In this document: one piece after another, positions 25,969-35,334 of the stretch
Numbering within the stretch: the first letter of the stretch is position 1
Layout: each line of letters starts with the position of its first letter
Assembly: GCF_026786305.1 (NCBI RefSeq)
Contig: NZ_JAJAYI010000096.1
Span: 1 to 64,000 of the forward strand
Direction of reading: 5' to 3'
DNA from: Cryobacterium sp.
Lineage (GTDB): Bacteria; Actinomycetota; Actinomycetes; Actinomycetales; Microbacteriaceae
DNA: 64,000 nucleotides
Position numbers and translations under genes: made by a program
Notes under the pieces: generated by a model
Seen by the model: the letters and a program-made list of their open reading frames with translations, nothing else
Told to the model about the DNA's origin: nothing
Databases searched by the model: none

Positions 25969-27492
25969 TCAGTTCCGATCGTCTGTCGCCCGGTGTGAAG
26001 TGGTGGTGGTGGGCGGGGTCGTGCCCGCCGGTTGGTCGGCGTCTGCATCGGCGTCGGCGTCTGTGTCGGTGTCCGCGTCGGCGTCTGCATCGGCGTCTGC
26101 GGCCGCACAGGCCCGCGCCACCGCAGCAAGGGAGAGCGCGACGTCTGCGTCATCCGTCGACCAGTTGCTCACCGAGATGCGCAGAATATCCCGGTCGTGC
26201 CAGCGCGACCCTGACATCCACGCCGAACCCTCGGCAATCAGCTTCTGCGTGACCAGCCGGGTGCGATCATCGCTGCCGAAACTCACGCACACCTGCGTGA
26301 ACACGACCTGGTTCAGCACCAGGGCGCCCGGCAGCGACCGCAGGCCGTCGGCCAGGGCCCGCGCATTCGCCGCGAGACCGTCGACCAGTGCGATGGTGCC
26401 GTCGCGGCCGAGCGATCGGAGCGCGGCCCACACCGGAACACCCCGGGCCCGGCGGGACAGCTCGGGCACCTTTTCGAACGGGTCACCGGGGCCCGAGTTG
26501 CCAGAAGTTTCGTCAGCTGCCACGAGGTAGCTCGCGTGTAGGCCGAACACCCGTCGCACCACCGCGGGCCGGGACACGATCGCGACCCCACAGTCGTAGG
26601 GCACGTTGAGGGTTTTGTGCGCATCCGTCGCCCAGGAATCAGCCCGGTCCAGACCAGCCAGCTGGTCACGGGAGCGCGGGCTGGCCGCCGCCCACAGGCC
26701 GAACGCTCCGTCCACGTGCACCCACGCTCCGTGCCGGCGCGCCACGTCGATCGCCGCGCCCATCGGGTCCGACGCCCCGGAATGCACGTTGCCGGCCTGC
26801 AGGCAGACGACGGCCGGGCCGGAGCCGGCGGCCATCAGCTCGGCCAGGGCGTCGGGCCGTAACCGACCATCGTCATCGACGGCCACCACGATCGGCGCAC
26901 CAAGGCCGAGATAGCGCAGGACGACATCGATGACCTCGTGGCGCTCCGCCCCGACGAAGACCCGCACGCGGGGAGCGCCGGACAGCCCGTCCCGGTCGAG
27001 GTCCCACCCGGCCTGCTCAAGCACCCACTGCCGGCCGGCGGCGAGGCCGACGAAATTGGCCATGGTCGCGCCGGTCGTGAAGCCCACGTCGGCATCCGGC
27101 GGCAGCCCGAGCAGGTCGAGCAGCCAGCCCCCGGCAGTTTCCTCCAGCACCGCTGTGGTGGGAGTTGCGAAGCGCATGGCGGCATTCTGATCCCAGGCGC
27201 TCACCAACCAGTCCGCAGCGAGGGCGGCGGGCAGGGTGCCGCCAATCACCCAGCCGAAAAACCGCCCGGAGGGCATCGCCATGAGCCCGGGCTCCGCGAA
27301 CGCGGCGAGTTCATCGATGACGTCGGCCGCGGCGGTGGGCGAGAAGGAAAGAGGGCCGGCCGACAGGGCGGCCAGAGTATCGGCGTCGACGCGGGGGCCG
27401 ACCGGGCGGGAAGGTAACGACGCGAGCCAGGTCTGGGCGTGCACCATTGCACGCTCCAGAGCCGCGGTGTAGGCATCCGGCTGAGCAGACAT
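25969..27492 (-). CDS. PLP-dependent decarboxylase (group II, aromatic/L-amino-acid type)
   Basis: A 507-residue pyridoxal-phosphate enzyme. The cofactor lysine sits in DAHKTLNVPYDC; FTTGATMANFVGLAAGRQ and HVDGAFGLWAAAS are further family marks. Homologues decarboxylate amino acids or cleave aldehydes; the substrate cannot be told. The ATG at 27492 is preferred over an upstream frame that lacks homology. The last 35 residues are unusual: an (Ala-Asp)n run with Thr variants encoded by a short tandem repeat, then a Thr/Pro tail. It is isolated between a convergent dprA and a divergent secreted protein. Confidence 0.88.
   Translation of the reverse strand: MSAQPDAYTAALERAMVHAQTWLASLPSRPVGPRVDADTLAALSAGPLSFSPTAAADVIDELAAFAEPGLMAMPSGRFFGWVIGGTLPAALAADWLVSAWDQNAAMRFATPTTAVLEETAGGWLLDLLGLPPDADVGFTTGATMANFVGLAAGRQWVLEQAGWDLDRDGLSGAPRVRVFVGAERHEVIDVVLRYLGLGAPIVVAVDDDGRLRPDALAELMAAGSGPAVVCLQAGNVHSGASDPMGAAIDVARRHGAWVHVDGAFGLWAAASPRSRDQLAGLDRADSWATDAHKTLNVPYDCGVAIVSRPAVVRRVFGLHASYLVAADETSGNSGPGDPFEKVPELSRRARGVPVWAALRSLGRDGTIALVDGLAANARALADGLRSLPGALVLNQVVFTQVCVSFGSDDRTRLVTQKLIAEGSAWMSGSRWHDRDILRISVSNWSTDDADVALSLAAVARACAAADADADADADTDTDADADADADQPAGTTPPTTTTSHRATDDRN
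26037..26106 (-). repeat. Hexanucleotide-type repeat encoding (Asp-Ala)n
   Basis: Repeated GCGTCG/GCATCG/GTGTCG-type hexamers in the 3' end of the decarboxylase gene encode about ten Asp-Ala or Asp-Thr pairs. The period keeps the frame, so gain or loss of units would only change tail length. Confidence 0.8.
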
Positions 27493-27623
27493 GCCGCCAT
27501 GGTAGTCCCGCGCGGTCAGGTCTGCCCCTTGTCGCCGGTTGCGTTCGGGGTTACTGTGACCCCAACATCGCCACCCGCCCCGCCCCCTTTTGATTGTCAT
27601 TATTTTGCAGAGATGTGGATGTC

Positions 27624-28952
27624 ATGAGCGCACAGGTACCCATCCGTCAACGAGGCCCAGGCTTCGCACTCACAGTTCTGACGGTCGCGGCGGCGGTGTT
27701 GGTTTCCGCACCGACGGCGCTCGCGGCTCCCGCGGCGAGCGCCCTGAGCCAAGCCGCCGCCAGCCCGATCGCCGCGAGCGCAGTCGCCGCCAGCCAGTTC
27801 ACTGCGACCCCGGTACCGACGATCGCCGGTATACCCCAGGCCGGCCGGCGACTCACTGCCTCACCGGGTACCTGGAAACCGGCCCCGGTGGCGCTGTCCT
27901 ACCGCTGGATGGTGGGTGGTGTGACGGTTCCCGGGGCGACCGCATCCGTTTTCACTCCCTCGAACACACACGTGGGAAAGCGCGTCACCGTTACCGTTAC
28001 CGGCACGAAGGCCGGATATCAGACGGTCTCGAAGGCGAGCGCTCCGACCCGGCTCGTCGCCCCGGCCACCATTGCCGTCGGTGCCAGTCCCCGCAAACTG
28101 GTGGTGACAGCCGACGGCCGCTGGGCCTATGTCGCCAACTCCGGGGCGGGCACGGTATCGGTCATCAGCGCCGCGACGGGCAGAGTTGTCGCGACCGTTC
28201 CGGTGGGCGGCAACCCGATCGGGCTGGCGGTGTCGGCCAACCAGAAGCAGCTGTTCGTGAGCAGCTGCACCGATTTAAAGGTGTACGCAGTCAACATCGC
28301 CTCGAACACCGTCGCGTACTCCTTCAAGACCGGCACGTGCGGAGACCTCGTGGCCACCCCCGACGGCAAATCCCTGTACATCGGCAACTCCCCGACGCTG
28401 ACGGAGATTACCGTGGTCACGATCGCCAGCCGCTCGCTCGCTGAGCCGATCTTCGCCTTCGCCTCGGTGAGTGAACTGACGCCGAGTGCCGACCAGACGA
28501 AGGTGTACGTCAGCAATGGCGACGACTACTCCATCCTCATCGTCGACACCGCGACCAATCGGCTGCTGACCAAGCGGTTCACCACCTCGCATCCGCCGGT
28601 CGCGTCGGCGCCGTCGCCCGACGGCAAGACGGTCTATGCGAGCCTTGGACGAGACCTTTTCACGGGGCCGTCCAATGCCGTCGAGGTCATTGATATCGCG
28701 ACGAACCGGGTGCGGGCCAGCATCGCCATCAATGCACCGGGCGACCTCGAGGTGAGCCCCGATGGGTCCAAACTCTACGTTCTGTCCCGAGACGACAACA
28801 CCATCGTGACGGTCAGCACCGCAACGAACCGGGTGCTCAGCCGCATCCCGGTCGGGCGTGCCCCGTCGAGTCTTGCCGTCACGCCGGACGGCAGAAAGGT
28901 CGGCATCGTTAATTCCGGCGACAACACGGTGTCGGTGCTCCCGGTGTTCTGA
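27624..28952 (+). CDS. Secreted YVTN-type beta-propeller repeat protein
   Basis: A 442-residue exported protein. It has a signal peptide with a basic start and a hydrophobic core ending TALAAPA (cleavage near residue 38), a linker, one Ig/cell-wall-type domain at about 65-140 (SPGTWKPAPVALSYRW, then TVTVTGTKAGYQ), and then seven or so beta-propeller blades of the YVTN family (WAYVANSGAGTVSVI, NTVSVLPVF). Such proteins are cell-surface or secreted binding proteins; the ligand is unknown. The ATG at 27624 was chosen because it puts a normal signal peptide at the N-terminus; a TTG at 27594 is in frame. Confidence 0.82.
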   Translation: MSAQVPIRQRGPGFALTVLTVAAAVLVSAPTALAAPAASALSQAAASPIAASAVAASQFTATPVPTIAGIPQAGRRLTASPGTWKPAPVALSYRWMVGGVTVPGATASVFTPSNTHVGKRVTVTVTGTKAGYQTVSKASAPTRLVAPATIAVGASPRKLVVTADGRWAYVANSGAGTVSVISAATGRVVATVPVGGNPIGLAVSANQKQLFVSSCTDLKVYAVNIASNTVAYSFKTGTCGDLVATPDGKSLYIGNSPTLTEITVVTIASRSLAEPIFAFASVSELTPSADQTKVYVSNGDDYSILIVDTATNRLLTKRFTTSHPPVASAPSPDGKTVYASLGRDLFTGPSNAVEVIDIATNRVRASIAINAPGDLEVSPDGSKLYVLSRDDNTIVTVSTATNRVLSRIPVGRAPSSLAVTPDGRKVGIVNSGDNTVSVLPVF

Positions 28953-29096
28953 ATCAGATTCTCGCGGTCTTTCGCTTCGTCGGTGCAGACAGCGGCGGAA
29001 ACGGCCACGTCGACGGCGGCTGTAGTGGTGGGGGCTGTGTCCTGAGCGCGCTGTCGGTGGGGGCACGTAGTCTGAAGACCCGACGAGAGGTGAACC

Positions 29097-30005
29097 ATGG
29101 CAGCCGTGCAGCTGGGCCAGTACGTACCCGCTGAGAAGATTCTCGTTCATCTGAGTGACACGCATTTTCTCGCGGATGGCCTGGCCCTCTACGGCGCCGT
29201 CGATACCGATCACACCGTGCACCGCGCCCTCGAGCATCTGCACCGCTCGGGCATCCGCCCTGATGCCCTCATTCTCACCGGTGACGTGACCGATCGCGGC
29301 GAAGCGGATGCCTACCGCCGCATTCGCGGCATTGTGGAGGCTGCCGCTGCCCAGTGGGAGGCGCGGATCATCTGGGTAATGGGCAACCATGACCAACGTG
29401 AATCGTTTCGTACCGTGCTCCTCCGCGAAGAACAGTCGGGTGTGCTCGATGCGCCCGTCGACCGGGTGCACGACCTCGACGGCCTGCGCATCATCGTCCT
29501 CGACACGAGCGTTCCCGGCTATCACCACGGCGAAGTTACCGACGATCAACTGCACTGGCTGACCGACGCGCTCAGACACCCCGCCCGCCACGGGTCGATT
29601 CTGGCCCTGCACCACCCACCGATTCCCACCCCGTTGCCGTTGATGAGCGTGCTTGAGCTGCAAGACCAGCCGCGACTGGCCGCCGTTCTGGCGGGCAGTG
29701 ATGTGCGGGCCATTCTCGGCGGGCACCTGCACTATTCCACTCAGGGCCTGTTCGCCGGCATCCCGGTGTCAGTCGCGGCGGCCACCTGCTACACGATGGA
29801 TCTGAGCGCTCCCGACCGTGAACTCACCGGGGTGAACGGCGGCCAGACGCTCAACCTCGTGCACGTCTACGCCGACCAGATCACCCACTCGCAGCTGCCG
29901 ATCGGGGCGTTCGCGGCCGTCGCGCAGTTTCCAGCCGACTACGTCGATCAGCTGGCCGCCCTCTCTCCCGAGGACCGCCGGCAGGCCTTTTCGCGACAAC
30001 AATGA
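29097..30005 (+). CDS. Metallophosphoesterase, CpdA/Icc-like
   Basis: A 302-residue calcineurin-like phosphoesterase with all five metal-binding blocks: LSDTHF near residue 20, GDVTDRG near 62, GNHDQ near 99, ALHHPP near 178 and GGHLHYS near 205. CpdA-type members hydrolyse cyclic AMP, but related enzymes act on other phosphodiesters, so the substrate is uncertain. No signal peptide is present, so it is cytosolic. AGAGGTGA lies just before the ATG. It lies 24 bases before xerC and may be cotranscribed. Confidence 0.88.
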   Translation: MAAVQLGQYVPAEKILVHLSDTHFLADGLALYGAVDTDHTVHRALEHLHRSGIRPDALILTGDVTDRGEADAYRRIRGIVEAAAAQWEARIIWVMGNHDQRESFRTVLLREEQSGVLDAPVDRVHDLDGLRIIVLDTSVPGYHHGEVTDDQLHWLTDALRHPARHGSILALHHPPIPTPLPLMSVLELQDQPRLAAVLAGSDVRAILGGHLHYSTQGLFAGIPVSVAAATCYTMDLSAPDRELTGVNGGQTLNLVHVYADQITHSQLPIGAFAAVAQFPADYVDQLAALSPEDRRQAFSRQQ

Positions 30006-30029
30006 CGACGAGCGAGAGAAACTGAACCC

Positions 30030-31004
30030 GTGCACCTGAGCGATGACATCGACGAGTTTCTGCGTTACCTCAACGCCGAGCGCGGCTTCTCGGCGCACAC
30101 CGTGCGGGCCTACCGCACCGACCTGCACCAGTTGGCCGGGTTTGCTGCCGACCGCGGCGCCACAACATCCGCTGATCTGAGCCTGGAACTCCTGCGGGAA
30201 TGGCTGTGGGTCGCCACCCAGGCCGGCCTGGCCCGGGCCACCCTGGCCCGCCGGTCGGCGTCGGCGCGCAGCCTCACCGCCTGGCTCGCGCGCAGCCACG
30301 ATGACAGCACCGACCCGGCGGCGCGCCTGCGCTCGCCGAAGCCGGGACGCACCCTGCCGCGCGTCATCACCCACACCCAAATGACCGACCTGCTCGACCT
30401 GCTGGCGGTCCGCGCCGCTGGGGGAGAGGCGCTCGCGCTGCGGGATCGAGCCATCGTGGAACTGCTCTACGCCTCGGCGCTACGCGTCTCCGAGCTTGTC
30501 GGCCTCGATCTCACCGACGTCGACCTTGACCGGTTGACCGTGCGGGTTACCGGCAAGGGCGCGAAGGAACGCGTGGTTCCCTTCGGGGTTCCGGCGCAGC
30601 GTGCTGTCGTTGACTACCTGCGCCAGGCCCGGCAGACACTCGCGGGTCAAGCGGCACCGTCGAGAGCCACAGCACCAAACTTGACAGCACCAAACTTGAC
30701 AGCGGCGACCACTCCAGCAGGAAACACCACCGCGGTGTTCCTCGGTCGCCAGGGCCAGCGCCTCGGCGTGCGGGGGGTCTACCGCCTCGTCGCGACCCTG
30801 CTTGCCGCGATTCCCGGCACCGGTCCGGCCGGACCGCACGCCCTACGGCACACGGCTGCCACCCACCTGATCGATGGCGGGGCCGACCTGCGCGCGGTGC
30901 AAGAACTGCTGGGCCACGTCAGCCTCGGTACCACCCAGATCTACACTCACGTATCGGCGGAACGCCTCAAAGGCAGCTATGGGCTCGCCCACCCCCGCGC
31001 CTGA
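30030..31004 (+). CDS. xerC: Tyrosine recombinase XerC
   Basis: A 324-residue site-specific recombinase that with XerD resolves chromosome dimers at dif. All catalytic residues are visible: Arg152 (ALRVSEL), Lys176 (TGKGAKER), His270 and Arg273 ([10 protein letters not shown]), His296 (LGHVSLG) and Tyr305 (QIYTHV). Residues about 205-235 form an insertion of Ala/Thr/Pro that contains a doubled TAPNL motif and is not part of the core fold. Its place before rpsB is the normal actinobacterial arrangement. The start is a GTG. Confidence 0.93.
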   Translation: MHLSDDIDEFLRYLNAERGFSAHTVRAYRTDLHQLAGFAADRGATTSADLSLELLREWLWVATQAGLARATLARRSASARSLTAWLARSHDDSTDPAARLRSPKPGRTLPRVITHTQMTDLLDLLAVRAAGGEALALRDRAIVELLYASALRVSELVGLDLTDVDLDRLTVRVTGKGAKERVVPFGVPAQRAVVDYLRQARQTLAGQAAPSRATAPNLTAPNLTAATTPAGNTTAVFLGRQGQRLGVRGVYRLVATLLAAIPGTGPAGPHALRHTAATHLIDGGADLRAVQELLGHVSLGTTQIYTHVSAERLKGSYGLAHPRA

Positions 31005-31030
31005 CCCGGCCCAAGGGTGGCACAGTTCCG

Positions 31031-31080
31031 AGCAGAGCAGAGCAGAGCAGAGCAGAGCAGAGCAGAGCAGGGCAGAGCAG
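31031..31080. repeat. Pentanucleotide microsatellite (AGCAG)10
   Basis: Ten consecutive five-base units, nine AGCAG and one GGCAG, begin 27 bases after the xerC stop and end 28 bases before the stop of the convergent M23 gene. The array is non-coding on both strands. Such arrays tend to change length by slippage. Confidence 0.92.
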
Positions 31081-31108
31081 AGCCACCGGCATCAGAGCAC
31101 AGCCATCT

Positions 31109-31642
31109 TCACGGCACAGCCGGTAGCAAGACCGCTCGGGGTAGATTCCCGAGAAAGAGCAGCGGCGACACATACCACCCGTGCAGGCGCACCCCGAGGT
31201 GCAGGCACCCGGGCGGGCAATGACCGCCGCTTGCCACGGTGCCGATCACCTGTCCCGCGCGTACCCGATCTCCCATCGTGACGAGGGCGTCTACGGGCTC
31301 CACCGTCGTGATCACATCACCCGGCTGCATGATTGACAGCACGGGTCGATCAACAACGTGCCCCGCGAACGACACCACGCCGTCGTGCGGAGCAAAAACT
31401 TCGTCGTTCGCGAGGGCCGCCAGGTCGATCCCGCGATGACCGCTCGCATAGCGTGACTCCGGCGCTACGAACGCCCGGATCATCACGTGCGGTTCCGACA
31501 GCGGCCAACGCCAGTCATCCGCTCTGGTCGGGGCGGCACCGGGCGGTGGCCCGGCCGGCGCGGCACCCGACGCCGATCCCGCACCAAGAACCACAATCAC
31601 AATAATGAAAGCGCATGCCGCCAGCGCGCGTAGGTTCTGCAT
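31109..31642 (-). CDS. Secreted M23-family peptidoglycan peptidase
   Basis: A 177-residue exported protein. The signal peptide spans about residues 1-26 (hydrophobic [12 protein letters not shown]). The M23 domain shows the first metal motif in [10 protein letters not shown] (H-x3-D), then [12 protein letters not shown] and the late [13 protein letters not shown] block with a further histidine. It is a short form typical of Actinobacteria and probably cuts cross-links in the cell wall. AAGGTGGGG lies before the ATG at 31642; longer upstream frames read into the repeat array and rpsB and are not real. It sits convergently to xerC and divergently from rpsB. Confidence 0.87.
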   Translation of the reverse strand: MQNLRALAACAFIIVIVVLGAGSASGAAPAGPPPGAAPTRADDWRWPLSEPHVMIRAFVAPESRYASGHRGIDLAALANDEVFAPHDGVVSFAGHVVDRPVLSIMQPGDVITTVEPVDALVTMGDRVRAGQVIGTVASGGHCPPGCLHLGVRLHGWYVSPLLFLGNLPRAVLLPAVP

Positions 31643-32060
31643 GACCCCACCTTGCCGCCCGGCCTCGGCCTCGGCGGGGGATCGAGCGGATCCGTGTTCA
31701 TATCCACGGTGCCGGGCCTGTGGAGGAGAGTGCAGGAAAAGAGTGCAGGAGGAGGAGGCTGCAGGAGAAGGCTGCAGGAGGAGGCTGCAGGAGGAGGCTG
31801 CCGGAGGATATACCGGACGGCCAACCGGAGATCGAGCCGGTCGCACCAGCAGCCTCGGCGGTGATACGCTATTCCAAGCAGCGCTTCGTGCGCTGACTAC
31901 GCGTGCCCATTTGGCCGCCATGTCCAATCGGTCCCGCCTCACGAGAAACTTCGTGACGCAGGGCGGACGTGTGCCGGGCACCAGGAGCGATGATCGACCG
32001 ATCATTGCACAAACCGATTGGTGTGGCTTTCGAGCACGCACCAGAACAGGAGCACGGCAC
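31643..32060. other. Intergenic region of about 420 bases between the M23 gene and rpsB
   Basis: It contains a six-unit 13-bp repeat array (31722-31802), then the leader of the rpsB-tsf operon. A possible extended -10 (TGATACGCT, 31862-31870) lies about 190 bases before rpsB. I see no gene here. Confidence 0.6.
31722..31802. repeat. Purine-rich 13-bp tandem array upstream of rpsB
   Basis: Six units related to GGAGGAGGCTGCA; unit 3 has an extra GGA. All but two bases of the strand pattern are strictly kept in the last three units. The array lies within the divergent regulatory region of the M23 gene and rpsB. Its plus strand repeats GGAGGAG, a perfect match to the ribosome-binding-site core, without start codons nearby. 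Confidence 0.88.
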
Positions 32061-33011
32061 ATGGCCGTCGTAACCATCCGCCAGCTGCTTGACAGCGGCG
32101 TGCACTTCGGGCACCAGACCCGCCGTTGGAACCCGAAGATGAAGCGTTTCATCTTCACCGAGCGGTCCGGTATCTACATCATCGACCTGCAGCAGTCGCT
32201 CGGGTTCGTCGACAAGGCCTATGACTTCGTCAAGGAGACGGTTGCCCACGGCGGCACCATCCTCTTCGTCGGCACGAAGAAGCAGGCTCAGGAATCCATC
32301 TCCGAGCAGGCGCAGCGCGTGGGGCAGCCTTACGTCAACCAGCGCTGGCTCGGTGGCCTCCTCACCAACTTCCAGACCGTTTCCAAGCGTCTGGCGCGCA
32401 TGAAAGAACTCGAAGAGCTCGACTTCGACGACACCGCCAAGAGTGGTTTCACGAAGAAAGAAATGCTCATCAAGAAGCGCGAGCTCGTCAAGCTGCACAA
32501 GAGCCTCGGCGGAATCCGTAACCTCACGAAGACCCCGTCTGCCCTGTGGGTTGTGGACACCAATAAGGAGCACCTCGCCATTGACGAGGCTCGCAAGCTC
32601 GGCATCCCCGTTATCGCCATCCTCGACACCAACTGCGACCCCGACGACGTGCAGTACCCGATCCCGGGCAACGACGACGCCATCCGATCCGTTGGCCTGC
32701 TGACCCGCATCATCGCGGACGCCGCAGCCGAAGGCCTCATCCAGCGCCACGCCAAGCCGGAGGCCGAAGTTGAGCCCCTCGCCGCGTGGGAAGCTGAACT
32801 GCTGCAGGCATCCGACGCCGAGACCACCCCGGCGCAGTCCTCTGCCGAGACCGAAAAGATTGCCGACGCTACTGTCGTCGCCGACGAGGCCGTCGTTGCA
32901 GAGCCCACCATCGCCGACGCTGTCGCCGACACCGACGTTGCCGCCGTCCTGGCTGCCGTCTCCCCTACTGACACCGATGACGCGGCCGTTGTTGCCGACG
33001 AGACCAAGTAA
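32061..33011 (+). CDS. rpsB: 30S ribosomal protein S2
   Basis: A 316-residue ribosomal protein. The first 240 residues are the conserved S2 fold: [19 protein letters not shown] near the start, then [22 protein letters not shown] and [22 protein letters not shown] (core [18 protein letters not shown]). Residues from about 255 on are an acidic Ala/Asp/Val-rich tail, a lengthening common in Actinobacteria. The ATG at 32061 has ACAGGAG upstream; an open frame reaching back to 31605 is not coding. It is cotranscribed with tsf. Confidence 0.97.
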   Translation: MAVVTIRQLLDSGVHFGHQTRRWNPKMKRFIFTERSGIYIIDLQQSLGFVDKAYDFVKETVAHGGTILFVGTKKQAQESISEQAQRVGQPYVNQRWLGGLLTNFQTVSKRLARMKELEELDFDDTAKSGFTKKEMLIKKRELVKLHKSLGGIRNLTKTPSALWVVDTNKEHLAIDEARKLGIPVIAILDTNCDPDDVQYPIPGNDDAIRSVGLLTRIIADAAAEGLIQRHAKPEAEVEPLAAWEAELLQASDAETTPAQSSAETEKIADATVVADEAVVAEPTIADAVADTDVAAVLAAVSPTDTDDAAVVADETK

Positions 33012-33021
33012 GGAACCCGGT

Positions 33022-33849
33022 ATGGCAAACTTCACACTTGAAAACGTCAAGGCTCTTCGCGAGAACCTCGGCACGGGCATGGTCGACACCAAGAATGCCC
33101 TCGTTGAAGCTGACGGCGACATGGACAAGGCCATCGAGATCCTTCGTCTCAAGGGTGCCAAGGGCAACGCCAAGCGCGCTGACCGTTCCACTTCTGAGGG
33201 ACTGGTCGCTGCCAAGGAAATAGGCACAACTGCGTACATGATCGAGCTCGCCTGCGAGACCGACTTCGTCGCGAAGGGTGACAAGTTCGTCGTCCTGGCC
33301 GACAAGGTTCTCGACGCGATCGCCGCCGCCGGCGCGACCACCGTTCTGGCCGGACTGGCCGCTCCGGCCGGAACCCAGACCGTCGCGGAGCTCATCGACG
33401 GCGCAGCCGCCATTATCGGTGAGAAGTTCGAACTTCGCCGTGTTGCCGCCGTCACCGGCGAGTTGTTCTCGATCTATCTGCACAAGACCAGCAAGGACCT
33501 GCCCCCGCAGGTCGGCGTTGTTCTCGGCTTCTCCGGAGTCGACCTGGAGACCGCTCGCAGCGTGGCCCAGCACATTTCATTCGCGAACCCCGAGTACCTG
33601 GCGGCGAGCGATGTTCCTGCTGATCTCGTGGAGACTGAGCGCAAGATCGTCACCGAGATCTCGAAGAATGAGGGAAAGCCGGAAGCGGCACTGCCCAAGA
33701 TCGTTGAGGGACGAGTCAAGGCCTACCTCAAGCAGGTCGCACTGCTCGAACAGGACTACGCCAAGGACAACAAATTGTCCGTCGCGAAGGTTCTCGACGA
33801 CGCAAAACTGACCGTGTCGGGCTTTGCCCGGTTCAAGGTCGGCGCCTAA
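33022..33849 (+). CDS. tsf: Translation elongation factor Ts
   Basis: A 275-residue nucleotide-exchange factor for EF-Tu. The N-terminal UBA-like domain has VKALRENLGTGMVDTKNALVEADGD (core LRENLGTGMVDTKNAL) and the EF-Tu contact TDFVAKGDKF near residue 80 is intact. The start, ten bases after rpsB, has AAGGAA. A clear terminator follows. Confidence 0.97.
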   Translation: MANFTLENVKALRENLGTGMVDTKNALVEADGDMDKAIEILRLKGAKGNAKRADRSTSEGLVAAKEIGTTAYMIELACETDFVAKGDKFVVLADKVLDAIAAAGATTVLAGLAAPAGTQTVAELIDGAAAIIGEKFELRRVAAVTGELFSIYLHKTSKDLPPQVGVVLGFSGVDLETARSVAQHISFANPEYLAASDVPADLVETERKIVTEISKNEGKPEAALPKIVEGRVKAYLKQVALLEQDYAKDNKLSVAKVLDDAKLTVSGFARFKVGA

Positions 33850-33858
33850 CAAAAAATG

Positions 33859-33900
33859 ACGGAGGTCGGATTGCGAAAGCGATCCGGCCTCCGTTTGTGT
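33859..33900 (+). terminator. Intrinsic terminator of the rpsB-tsf operon
   Basis: ACGGAGG-T-CGGAT pairs with ATCCG-G-CCTCCGT around a GAAA-type loop, followed by TTTGTGTGTG. It begins nine bases after the tsf stop. Confidence 0.85.
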
Positions 33901-33973
33901 GTGTGCCCCGGGTGGGGTGCACTCGCGCACTTGGTAGTTTGGTAGCACCCCATCTCGGAAGGCCCCGCACGAC

Positions 33974-34738
33974 ATGACTGACACGGCCAGTACGTCCATG
34001 ACCCACACCACCCCGCTGAACCCCGCCGCGGTCGTCAAGAAACGCCGGGTGCTTCTCAAACTGTCCGGCGAGGCCTTCGGCGGCGGCGCCGTCGGTGTGA
34101 ATCCGGATGTCGTCAGCTCGCTGGCTCGGGAGATCGCCGAGGGCGCCAAGCAGGTCGAAGTGGCCATCGTCGTCGGCGGCGGAAACTTCTTTCGGGGCGC
34201 CGAGCTCTCCCAGCGCGGCATGGACCGCGGGCGTGCCGACTATATGGGCATGCTCGGCACCGTCATGAACGCCCTCGCCCTGCAGGACTTTCTCGAACAG
34301 GCTGGTGCCGAGACCCGAGTGCAGTCAGCCATCTCGATGACCCAGGTCGCTGAGCAGTACATTCCTCGGCGAGCTGAACGTCACCTCGAGAAGGGCCGCG
34401 TCGTCATCTTCGGTGCCGGAGCCGGACTGCCCTACTTCTCGACCGATACGGTCGCTGCGCAGCGCGCCCTCGAAATCGACGCCGACGTGGTGCTCGTCGC
34501 CAAGAACGGCGTGGACGGCGTCTATTCCGACGACCCCCGCACCAACCCCGATGCTCAGAAGATTCACCACATCACCTACCTGGAAGCCCTGCAGCGCGGC
34601 CTTAAAGTGGTCGACTCCACCGCGTTCAGCCTGTGCATGGACAACCACATGCCCATGCAGGTGTTTGGCATGGTCCCCGACGGCAATGTCACCGCTGCCA
34701 TTCTCGGCACCGATCTGGGCACTCGCGTCTCCAACTAG
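33974..34738 (+). CDS. pyrH: Uridylate kinase (UMP kinase)
   Basis: It phosphorylates UMP to UDP in pyrimidine synthesis. The 254-residue protein has the amino-acid-kinase signatures [11 protein letters not shown] near residue 27, [26 protein letters not shown] and [22 protein letters not shown] (core [13 protein letters not shown]). About 20 residues at the N-terminus are extra. A GGAAGG site lies before the ATG. frr follows within 30 bases. Confidence 0.96.
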   Translation: MTDTASTSMTHTTPLNPAAVVKKRRVLLKLSGEAFGGGAVGVNPDVVSSLAREIAEGAKQVEVAIVVGGGNFFRGAELSQRGMDRGRADYMGMLGTVMNALALQDFLEQAGAETRVQSAISMTQVAEQYIPRRAERHLEKGRVVIFGAGAGLPYFSTDTVAAQRALEIDADVVLVAKNGVDGVYSDDPRTNPDAQKIHHITYLEALQRGLKVVDSTAFSLCMDNHMPMQVFGMVPDGNVTAAILGTDLGTRVSN

Positions 34739-34768
34739 AATTATTTCACCACCAATTAAGGAGTCACC

Positions 34769-35323
34769 GTGATCGCGGATGTTCTTTCCGACGCCACTGC
34801 GCGCATGAACCGGGCCCTCGAAGCCGCCAAAGACGATTTTGGCACCGTGCGTACGGGCCGCGCCAACCCGCAAATGTTCGCGAAAATTCTGGTGAGCTAC
34901 TACGGCACGTTGACCCCTCTGGAACAGCTGGCGTCGCTGCAAAACCAAGAAGCGCGCACGATGCTCATCGGTCCCTACGACAAGGCAGCGCTGCGCGACA
35001 TTGAGATCGCCATCCGCGACACCCCGAATCTGGGCGCCAACGTCGGCAACGACGGCACTACTATTCGGGCCACCCTCCCTGAACTCACCACGGAACGCCG
35101 TAAGGAATTCGTGAAGATCGTCAAGGCCAAGGCAGAGGATGCCCGCATCTCGGTGCGCAACATTCGCCGCAAGGCCAAGGATGAGCTCGACGCGCTCAAG
35201 AGCGAGGTCGGCGACGACGAGGTCGGTCGTGCCGAGAAAGAGCTCGAGCTGATCACCAAGAGCCACGTGGACGGCATTGACGACGCCTTCAAGCGCAAGG
35301 AAGCCGAACTCCTCGAGATCTAG
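34769..35323 (+). CDS. frr: Ribosome recycling factor
   Basis: A 184-residue factor that splits post-termination ribosomes with EF-G. Family marks are [10 protein letters not shown] near residue 29, [21 protein letters not shown] (core [14 protein letters not shown]) and the long helices with [12 protein letters not shown]. The start is a GTG with AAGGAG seven bases before it. It is followed by cdsA after 11 bases, as in most bacteria. Confidence 0.97.
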   Translation: MIADVLSDATARMNRALEAAKDDFGTVRTGRANPQMFAKILVSYYGTLTPLEQLASLQNQEARTMLIGPYDKAALRDIEIAIRDTPNLGANVGNDGTTIRATLPELTTERRKEFVKIVKAKAEDARISVRNIRRKAKDELDALKSEVGDDEVGRAEKELELITKSHVDGIDDAFKRKEAELLEI

Positions 35324-35334
35324 GGAACGATCAG

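Noticed and set aside
30030..31004. Integrase of a mobile element
   Set aside because: Its position before rpsB, its length and its motifs fit the chromosomal XerC; no cargo or direct repeats mark an element.
31031..31080. CRISPR-like array
   Set aside because: The units are five bases long with no spacers and there are no cas genes nearby; it is a simple microsatellite.
31869..33455. A 528-codon minus-strand frame opposite rpsB and tsf
   Set aside because: Both plus-strand genes are highly conserved translation genes; the antisense product has no recognisable domain.
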